A DNA stretch of 28,595 bases, taken from assembly GCA_002937555.1 (NCBI GenBank), contig PTKB01000007.1:1-28595 (forward strand), given 5' to 3'. A model generated the notes under the pieces. That model worked only from the letters and a program-made list of their open reading frames with translations, made no database searches and was not told the DNA's origin. Source of the stretch: Alphaproteobacteria bacterium MarineAlpha10_Bin2. Its GTDB lineage: Bacteria > Pseudomonadota > Alphaproteobacteria > UBA828. Below, one piece after another: positions 22,894 to 28,595 of this stretch. The position numbers were made by a program, and so were the translations under genes. Each line of letters starts with the position of its first letter. The stretch's first letter is position 1.

Positions 22894-23808
22894 TCACTTC
22901 ATATAGCTCAGGCGGTTGCCCGAGGCTTTCATGCGCACACGGTAGACCGAGGTCGTGCAGCAGCAATAGAGATCGTTCCAATCGTTGCCGCCCCAATTCA
23001 GATTGCCGGCATGCTCGGGCATTTCGATAATGCCGAGATGGGCGCCGGCGGGATCGAACACCCAGATGCCTTGCGGCCCGGTGACGTAGATATTGCCGTC
23101 GATGTCGCATTTCATGCCGTCGACGACGCCTGTTTCCAAGTCGCCCTCGCCGATATTCTCAGCGAAGATGCGCCCGTTCGACAGCGAGCCATCGGCATTG
23201 ACGTCATAAACGCGGATATGCGCCCGCGGCGTATCGTTGATGTAGAGCAGGCTTTCATCGGGCGAGAAGTTGAGCCCGTTGGGCTGGCCGTAATCATTGG
23301 CGACGCAGCTTACCTCGCCGCTCGGCGAAATACGGAATACGCCCTGGAAATCGAGCTCGCACTCGCGCTCCTCGCCGAACACCGGCATGCGGCCATAGGT
23401 CGGATCGGAGAAATAGACAGCGCCATCGGATTTGACGATCACGTCGTTGGGGCTGTTGAGCTCCTTGTCTCCCCAGTGCGAGGCCAGCACCTGACGTTCG
23501 CCGGCCGCCGTTTCGCGCACCAGATAGGAAGTGGAATGCTCACAAATATAGAGATTCAAATCGCCGTCATAGGTCATGCCGTTGCATTTATTGGCCGGCG
23601 TGCCGGTGGCGTCGCGCACCACACTGGCGCCATCCGCTTTGCTCCAGCGGCGCCTGACGTCGTTCGGCATGTCGCTGAAATAAAGGCAGTTCTCTGCCGG
23701 GTTCCAAATCGGTCCTTCGGTGAATTGAAATCCGGTGGCAATCTGCTCGACTGCGGCATCCTCGGCGATCAATTCAAACAGTTTGTCTGAATTCGCGATA
23801 ACGGCCAT
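22894..23808 (-). CDS. SMP-30/gluconolactonase family protein
   Basis: This six-bladed beta-propeller lactonase (PF08450) of 304 residues hydrolyses sugar lactones or related esters using one divalent metal. By family alignment the ligands are E31 (FTEGPIWNP), N177 (GQPNGLNFSPD) and D230 (VVDGMKCDIDG). N121 in NSPNDVIVKSDG is the substrate-side Asn. No signal peptide is seen, so it is probably cytoplasmic. The ATG at 23808 is used because AAGGA lies nine bases upstream and homology starts soon after; ATG 23844 adds 12 residues. It heads the operon followed by the isochorismatase-fold hydrolase, aminotransferase and Ada-motif protein, and is divergent from the nitrilase-family gene. Confidence 0.92.
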   Translation of the reverse strand: MAVIANSDKLFELIAEDAAVEQIATGFQFTEGPIWNPAENCLYFSDMPNDVRRRWSKADGASVVRDATGTPANKCNGMTYDGDLNLYICEHSTSYLVRETAAGERQVLASHWGDKELNSPNDVIVKSDGAVYFSDPTYGRMPVFGEERECELDFQGVFRISPSGEVSCVANDYGQPNGLNFSPDESLLYINDTPRAHIRVYDVNADGSLSNGRIFAENIGEGDLETGVVDGMKCDIDGNIYVTGPQGIWVFDPAGAHLGIIEMPEHAGNLNWGGNDWNDLYCCCTTSVYRVRMKASGNRLSYMK

Positions 23809-23971
23809 CTCCCGTATCCTTTTTATTTGATTCAACGGCGCCATGATAACGCCTTACAGCCGGCCGTGAAGTCTAATCTGGCGACCGTCAAGAATCCCCA
23901 TCGCGGCTGGCGGGGCAGCCGAGAACAAGCTAGGCTGACGGCTGAGAAATCATCACGGGAGACGGGCCGAT

Positions 23972-24802
23972 ATGAAACTTTCACTGATCCAAATGAACAG
24001 TTCGCCCGAGCGCGACGAGAATGTCGAACGCGCCGCCCGCTACATCGACGAAGCCGTCGCGCGCGACAAGCCGGACCTGGTCGTGATTCCCGAATTCTTC
24101 AATCACGTCTACGTCTTTCAATATCGCGACTACAAATATATCGATTGCGCCGAGACCGAGGCCGGCGTCGCCATCACCCGCATGCGGGAAAAGGCCAAGG
24201 AGCACGGCATTCACATCGTCGCCACCATTTTCGAAGAGCATTCGGCGGGCAATTACTATGATTCCGCCATGGTGATTAACCCCGCCGGCGAGATTATCGG
24301 CAAATACCGCAAGGTTCAGCCCGCCGCGGTGGCCAGCCTTGAGAAAATTTATTTCCGCTACGGCTCCTATTTTCCGGTGTTCAAGATCGGCGAGTGGCGG
24401 GTCGGAATAAATATTTGTTACGACACTTTCTTTCCCGAATCGGCGCGCTGCGCCGCGCTCAACGGGGCGGAGCTCATCGTCATTCCCTTTGCCACGCCGA
24501 AGAAGGAATGCTGGCGTGAAATGATGATGACCCGCGCCTTCGAGAACGGCGTGTATCTCGCGCCGTGCAACAAGGTAGGCCTGGAGGGCGAATGGTATTT
24601 CGAAGGGCGCAGCATGATCGTCTCGCCGACATCGGAGGTACTGGTTGAAGCCGGAAATGAGGGCGACGAAACCATCACCGCCGTACTCGAACGGGATTTG
24701 GTGTTCGAGACCCGGCGCAATATGCCGATGTTCCGCGACCGGCGGCCGGATCTGTACGCGCCGATCTGCGCCACCACCGAAGATATCCCGCCCGTGGTCT
24801 AG
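23972..24802 (+). CDS. Carbon-nitrogen hydrolase (nitrilase superfamily)
   Basis: This 276-residue amidase-type enzyme has a complete Glu-Lys-Cys triad: E41 in VVIPEFF, K114 in GKYRKVQ and C149 in NICYDTFFPE. The C-terminal FRDRRPDLYAPI segment is common in N-carbamoyl-amino-acid or omega-amidase-like branches. Family members hydrolyse amides, carbamoyl amines or nitriles in the cytoplasm; the precise substrate is not evident. It is divergent from the SMP-30 operon across 163 bases and is followed 14 bases later by an exported protein of unknown function. With HyuAB nearby, an N-carbamoyl substrate is an attractive but unproven idea. Confidence 0.93.
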   Translation: MKLSLIQMNSSPERDENVERAARYIDEAVARDKPDLVVIPEFFNHVYVFQYRDYKYIDCAETEAGVAITRMREKAKEHGIHIVATIFEEHSAGNYYDSAMVINPAGEIIGKYRKVQPAAVASLEKIYFRYGSYFPVFKIGEWRVGINICYDTFFPESARCAALNGAELIVIPFATPKKECWREMMMTRAFENGVYLAPCNKVGLEGEWYFEGRSMIVSPTSEVLVEAGNEGDETITAVLERDLVFETRRNMPMFRDRRPDLYAPICATTEDIPPVV

Positions 24803-24816
24803 GGTGGAACGCCGAT

Positions 24817-26394
24817 ATGCCGCGGATTTCGCCCTGCCGTTCCGCCACTTTCTGTGCTCTGGCGTTTGTCATCGTTGGTTCGATGGCGTTTCCAAGCGCG
24901 CCGCGCGCCGAAACCGCACAGGACCCTGCTTCCGCAAAGGCTTTGCTCGGCGATGTTCTGGAATACATAACGGAATTGGTCGCCTCTTCGGGTGAAGGTC
25001 TTACCCCCGAAATGGGGGGCGAAGCGAGCGCCCAGCCGATCGGCAATCGAGTCGAAATGATCTTTCCCGACCCCAGCATCCTCGATCAAGATGGCAGCGG
25101 GTTTCATATGGAAAACGTGACGGCCACGGTCACGCCACAAGAGAAACACACATTCCAATTTTCTGTCGGTCTGCCGAATTCCGTGACCGTCTCAGACGCG
25201 GAAGGTAAGCCCAAGGGCGCGGTAAGCTGGAGCGAAAGCGCGATGCGGGGAATTTGGCGCGCCGATATTGAGACGGCCACCGCGTTTCACGGCGCGCTGA
25301 AGAATGTGCGCATTACCGAGCCTTCCGAAGGCGGGACGCTGGAATTCGGAAGAATCGATTCTATTGTTCTGGACCAGGAACTTAAGCAATCCGCAAACGG
25401 GTGGTGGAGCGGGCCGTATACTTTCGACGTTTCGAACATAGAGATCGCACCCCCGGGCGAGGACGAGCAAATCTCTTTGGAAGCGGTTTCGTTGAGCGGC
25501 AGTTTTCAAGATTTCGACCTGGCCGCCTGGCAAGCGCTTTCCGAGTGGGGAAGCTCTATTTCAATCCCGGAGGAGGGCACGGAGGCGAACCCGTTTGGAG
25601 ATAGCTTGGCGGCGGCACGTATATTCGAAGCCATGAATTTGGGCGCCGGAAATATGGCGCTGAAAGTTTCGAACTTGCGCTTCGGTCCGCCGGGCATCGA
25701 CGATTTCAGTATGGGCGGATTGCGGCTCACCATGAGCTACGACAATAACGCGCGGCCCGGCGCCTATAACCTCGGCGTGGAATGGGCGGACCTGGAGCAA
25801 ATTGACAGCGACCTTCCGCCGGCATTCTTTACCCATACAGGCTCGCTGAAATTGCATCTCGAACAGTTTCCCATTCGTCAAATTTTGACATTAGTGCTGC
25901 GCGAGTCGGACAATTTGGACCCTTCCGGCAGCTTCGAAAATCCCGATGCGATCCAGCTCATGGTTATGCCGCTGATCAACGCCAATCAAACCGCCCTCCG
26001 CCTGGAGGAATTGGTGTTGCGCAGTACGACCGCCGCGTTGGCCGCCAGCGGAAACATATCTGCGCGCAACAATACGGCGCTCGGTTTCATTGGCGAAGCG
26101 CATCTCGAAATCACCGGCCTCGACAAGCTCATTGTTGTGGCTGCTCGCCAAGCCGAGAGCGGCGAAGACGCACCTAACCTGTTGGCCTTTCTCACGCTCG
26201 CCAAAGGTCTCGGGAAGCCGGAAGTCGGCGCCGATGGCGAGATCGTCTATATCTTCGATATTCTTCTGCCGGCGGATGGAACTATTCAGATCAACGAAAT
26301 TCCGCTTAACCTGCTACGGGACAGCGGCACGACGGCGCTGCCCGAATTGCGCCCGCGCGCTTCCTCGGCAAACGCTGAAGCGCCTCGGTCCTGA
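24817..26394 (+). CDS. Exported protein of unknown function
   Basis: No family is recognised with confidence. The 525-residue protein has a signal peptide (CRSATFCALAFVIVGSMAF, cleavage near PRA-ET at 31), then a largely beta-strand body with alternating polar and hydrophobic residues and many Ser/Asp/Glu. Segments such as LEFGRIDSIVLDQ, NLGAGNMALKVSNLRFG, LTGLDKLIVVA-like TGLDKLIVVAARQ and LLPADGTIQINEIPLN recall periplasmic lipid-contacting proteins annotated DUF2125 or DUF945. That similarity is by eye and weak. No lipobox Cys, membrane anchor or catalytic motif stands out. It starts 14 bases after the nitrilase gene, likely in the same transcript, and its stop is six bases from the convergent chemotaxis gene. 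Confidence 0.8.
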   Translation: MPRISPCRSATFCALAFVIVGSMAFPSAPRAETAQDPASAKALLGDVLEYITELVASSGEGLTPEMGGEASAQPIGNRVEMIFPDPSILDQDGSGFHMENVTATVTPQEKHTFQFSVGLPNSVTVSDAEGKPKGAVSWSESAMRGIWRADIETATAFHGALKNVRITEPSEGGTLEFGRIDSIVLDQELKQSANGWWSGPYTFDVSNIEIAPPGEDEQISLEAVSLSGSFQDFDLAAWQALSEWGSSISIPEEGTEANPFGDSLAAARIFEAMNLGAGNMALKVSNLRFGPPGIDDFSMGGLRLTMSYDNNARPGAYNLGVEWADLEQIDSDLPPAFFTHTGSLKLHLEQFPIRQILTLVLRESDNLDPSGSFENPDAIQLMVMPLINANQTALRLEELVLRSTTAALAASGNISARNNTALGFIGEAHLEITGLDKLIVVAARQAESGEDAPNLLAFLTLAKGLGKPEVGADGEIVYIFDILLPADGTIQINEIPLNLLRDSGTTALPELRPRASSANAEAPRS

Positions 26395-26400
26395 CGGTTA

Positions 26401-27498
26401 TCAGCCGTAGCTCCGGCGCAATTTTTGCGTCAGGTCGGACTGCATATCGGCGACTTGCTCCGCCACTTCGCCGGCCGTTGCGCGCACCGAAGAAGACAGA
26501 TCCGCCGCCGTCGCCGTCTCGCTCGACATTTCTTGAATAGCGCTCGAAACCAATTGCGTTTCGTTCGCCGTCAGTTGGGCGTTCTTGCTGATTTCATCGG
26601 TCGCCGCGCGTTGCTGCTCAACGGCCAAGGTAATGGCCTGGCTGGTCTCGTCCACGGCGCCGATGGTCTCGCAAATACGCAAAATCGCGGCTACGGAATT
26701 ATCGATTTCATTCTGAATATCGCCAATTTTACGGTCGACTTCTTCGGTCGCGGAAGTCGTTTGATTGGCGAGGCCTTTGACTTCGCTGGCAACCACCGCA
26801 AATCCTTTGCCGGCAGTGCCTGCGCGCGCCGCCTCAATCGTCGCGTTCAGCGCCAGAAGGTTTGTCTGGGTCGCGATGTCGGTGATGACACTGACAATAT
26901 CGCCGATTTTTGTTGCGGCTTCGGACAACTGTTTGACGGTGGCGCTGGTTTCTTCGGCTTCCCGTACGGCGCGTTTGGAAATCTCTCCCGAATGAGAAAC
27001 GCCGTTGGCGATTTCACCTATTGAGTGCGCCAGTTGATCCGCCGCCGCGGCGACCGACTGGACATTCTCCGATGCGCTGTTCGCCGATTGCTTAGCTGAA
27101 TCTGCCTGCTCGGAAACCCGGGAGATCGCCATATTCATCGCTTCGGCAGCATCGCGCATTTCGTTCGATTTGCCGGAGACGAAACGCACCGTCGATTGAA
27201 CCTGCTCGTCGAGTTCCTGAGTCAGGGAAATCATGCCGCTTTTCACGCGCTTCTCGGTTTCATCGCGCAATGCCTCGCGCTCCGCATTCATTCGGTCGAT
27301 CTCGAGCATCTTGTCGCGAAACACTTCGAGCGCACCGGCCATGGCGCCGATTTCGTCGCGCCGTCCGAGCGCCGGAATCTCTATTTCCTTATCGCCTTTC
27401 GAAAGCCTTGTCGTCACTGCGGTGATCGCGCTGAGCGGCCGCACGGTACTGCGGCCCAACAGTCCGGCAATAAGGAGTCCGATGCCGATCAGCGCCAC
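26401..27498 (-). pseudogene. Methyl-accepting chemotaxis protein, 3' part (TM2, HAMP, signalling domain)
   Basis: In frame with the upstream fragment, this part begins at GTG 27498 if read alone, though the frame continues to 27510. It encodes TM2 (ALIGIGLLIAGLLG), a HAMP domain (RPLSAITAVTTRLSKGDKE) and a methyl-accepting cytoplasmic coiled coil. The CheA/CheW-contacting tip IATQTNLLALNATIEAARAG and GKGFAVVASEVKGLANQT are intact. No CheR-tethering pentapeptide ends the protein (last residues LRRSYG). No Shine-Dalgarno sequence was recognised before 27498. If made, it would have half a transmembrane unit and no sensor, so it is best treated as the back half of a split gene. Confidence 0.88.
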
Positions 27499-27510
27499 GA
27501 TTGCGATGAG

Positions 27511-28065
27511 CTAAGTCTCGAAGATGCCTTCCGCGGTCTCCTCGGCGCTGAGCAGGAAGTCAAACCCCTCTTCCACCGAGAGATCGACGAGATATTCGAA
27601 ATTTTCGTTGATGTCCGCGAGCAACAACATGCGCTCCGCACCCAATTCATCGACGTCCGCCGTGCCGGCGAGCAATGACCGTGATTGCGCGTTACGAAGG
27701 GTCGCTAAATCGTTCAAGGATTCGCGTATTTGTGCGATTAACGGTGGCGCTTCCGCGTTGCGCATTCGCTCGGCGAAAATATCGAGATCTTCGCGGATCA
27801 GCGCATCCAGTTCCGCAACCACTTCCGATTGTTCTGAAAACGCGTCCTCGGTCGCCGTCAAGATGGCGATGCTGTCGGCGCGGTCCATGCGAATGAAATT
27901 GCTCTGCGCGCTGCGTGCAAAATTGCTCGACATCAAGGGATATTCGAAGGTGTCGCTAGCCACCCGGCTTACGCTTTCGATGCCGCGGATTGTGATGAAT
28001 CCCATGCCGACGGTCGGCAAAATCACAACGGCGAAACCTGCATACAGCTTGGTTCGTATTTTCAA
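27511..28065 (-). pseudogene. Methyl-accepting chemotaxis protein, 5' part (TM1 and sensor domain), ended by in-frame TAG
   Basis: This part has 184 codons from a TTG start at 28065 with GAGGT nine bases upstream. It encodes TM1 (YAGFAVVILPTVGMGFITI) and a helical periplasmic sensor region (four-helix-bundle type, about 30-184). It stops at TAG (plus coordinates 27511-27513) just before the predicted second membrane helix. The next codon continues in the same frame into TM2, HAMP and signalling domains, so the whole 26401-28065 is one receptor gene of about 554 residues interrupted by a single nonsense codon. CAG to TAG would be the simplest change. Either a recent loss of function or a base error. 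Confidence 0.88.
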
Positions 28066-28300
28066 TTGAAATCTACCTCGAAAGCGTTTCGCGTCGCGAT
28101 GCCAAATCGGTAAGACAATGCCGAAGCTTTGTAAATTTTCGCTTAATTGGTCGTGGTTCCCCGCCAGGTAACAATATTGTGCATCACCTAGTTTTTACTC
28201 CGGTTGAACTGGCGGAGTTGTAATCTTCTTCATCTTTTGCGGACAGAATTGCTGTCACAAGCCGGCGGGCGGGCCGCCGCATTCAAGCAAGAGGGTCATT
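28066..28300. other. Intergenic control region, 235 bases
   Basis: This is the longest gene-free stretch in the window, between the divergent chemotaxis and Cys-rich genes. It holds AT-rich segments and a short hairpin GACAG-AATTG-CTGTC (about 28242-28256). I saw no convincing sigma-70 promoter, RNA gene or small ORF with a ribosome site. Confidence 0.4.
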
Positions 28301-28595
28301 TTGCATTCATTCAAAAACCGGTTAATTTCATCGGCGGCAATTCCGGCAATTGTCACTCTGGCAGCGGGAGCCACAGCATGGTCATCACCGGAGGCGAGCA
28401 ATCGCGCTCTAGAAGCAGCGCAGGCCGTCGGCCAGAACCCCGCCGCCATTGCGAAACCTTGTCCGGGGCAGGCCAGTATCAAATTGCCGCGTCTTGCGGC
28501 GCCTGCAATCCGTGCAACCCATGTGCAGCGGCGAACCCGTGCAACCCGTGCGGCGCTTGCAATCCGTGCAATCCTTGCGGTGGCGCGCCGACGCC
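28301..28595 (+). CDS. Secreted Cys-Asn-Pro-Cys repeat protein, 5' part, apparently frameshifted
   Basis: A TTG at 28301 with AGAGGG (28290-28295) five bases upstream opens frame 2 with a signal-peptide-like start (FKNRLISSAAIPAIVTLAAG, then ATAWS) and continues to QNPAAIAKPC. From about 28495, frame 1 instead encodes CGACNPCNPCAAANPCNPCG and another CNPCNPCGG, a low-complexity Cys/Asn/Pro repeat that frame 2 cannot supply. Joining them requires a one-base change between about 28450 and 28500, for example near the CCGGGG run. From memory, such CNPC segments occur near the N-terminus of exported alphaproteobacterial proteins, some with a cytochrome P460 domain. The window ends before any domain, so that link is unverified. 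Confidence 0.6.
   Translation, partial: MHSFKNRLISSAAIPAIVTLAAGATAWSSPEASNRALEAAQAVGQNPAAIAKPCPGQASIKLPRLAAPAIRATHVQRRTRATRAALAIRAILAVARRR
28501..28580 (+). repeat. CNPC-coding DNA repeats
   Basis: Units of TGCAAYCCGTGCAAYCC (Y = C or T) recur about three times with short Ala/Gly-coding spacers. Each encodes Cys-Asn-Pro-Cys-Asn-Pro. Such a short, nearly identical repeat is prone to slippage and to assembly error, which is relevant to the frameshift just upstream. Confidence 0.75.

Noticed and set aside
22882..23790. 302-codon plus-strand frame opposite the SMP-30 gene
   Set aside because: It is antisense to a conserved beta-propeller with all metal ligands present; no independent evidence of coding.
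28255..28482. Small minus-strand frame near the right edge
   Set aside because: It lies opposite the signal peptide and ribosome site of the Cys-rich gene and has no recognisable features.
28501..28580. CRISPR-like short regular repeats
   Set aside because: The units are directly adjacent, encode CNPC in frame and have no spacers of uniform length, so this is a coding repeat and not a CRISPR array.

Overview
The window reads as chromosomal DNA of a GC-rich alphaproteobacterium. It has a MucR/Ros-type zinc-finger regulator, a signal-peptide protein with Sel1-like repeats plus a peptidoglycan-binding domain, many acyl-CoA/amide-type catabolic genes, and GC-rich genes separated by short AT-richer gaps. 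No tRNA, rRNA, CRISPR array, insertion sequence, integrase or phage gene was seen. Genes are tightly packed: convergent pairs share stop codons, and several starts sit on top of the preceding stop. No gene-free stretch exceeds about 240 bases.

Layout. (1) 1-4341, housekeeping: 3' end of an esterase-like phytase-family gene, uracil phosphoribosyltransferase (upp), ribosomal protein L28 (rpmB), the MeaB GTPase, an AlkD-type DNA glycosylase and MoaA. (2) 4477-7969: NAD kinase, a succinylglutamate desuccinylase/aspartoacylase-like hydrolase and an AbrB-type membrane protein form one plus-strand cluster, meeting a TetR regulator tail to tail. (3) 8132-10463: a DUF2141 secreted protein broken by a one-base shift, MucR, the Sel1/peptidoglycan-binding protein and a CAP-domain secreted protein. 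(4) 10530-14888: hydantoinase/oxoprolinase A and B subunits and a pyridoxamine-phosphate-oxidase-fold protein. (5) 14943-18156, minus strand: a six-repeat coiled-coil protein followed after one nucleotide by a GAF-GAF-PAS adenylate cyclase. (6) 18343-26394: a molybdopterin oxidoreductase; a four-gene minus-strand operon (SMP-30 lactonase, isochorismatase-fold hydrolase, class V aminotransferase, Ada-motif hypothetical); and divergently a nitrilase-family hydrolase with an unknown exported protein. (7) 26401-28595: a methyl-accepting chemotaxis protein split by an in-frame TAG, and the start of a secreted Cys-Asn-Pro-Cys repeat protein that also appears frameshifted.

How the genes may work together. 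Regions 4 and 6 together hold hydantoinase, lactonase, amidase-type and PLP enzymes. This would suit degradation of cyclic amides or other nitrogen-containing carbon compounds, but the substrate cannot be read from sequence. The most distinctive arrangement is the coiled-coil/cyclase pair, which looks like a translationally coupled soluble cAMP-signalling module. Three genes carry lesions (8.2, 27.5 and about 28.46-28.50 kb). These are either real decay or base-level assembly errors, and reads should be checked before interpreting them.
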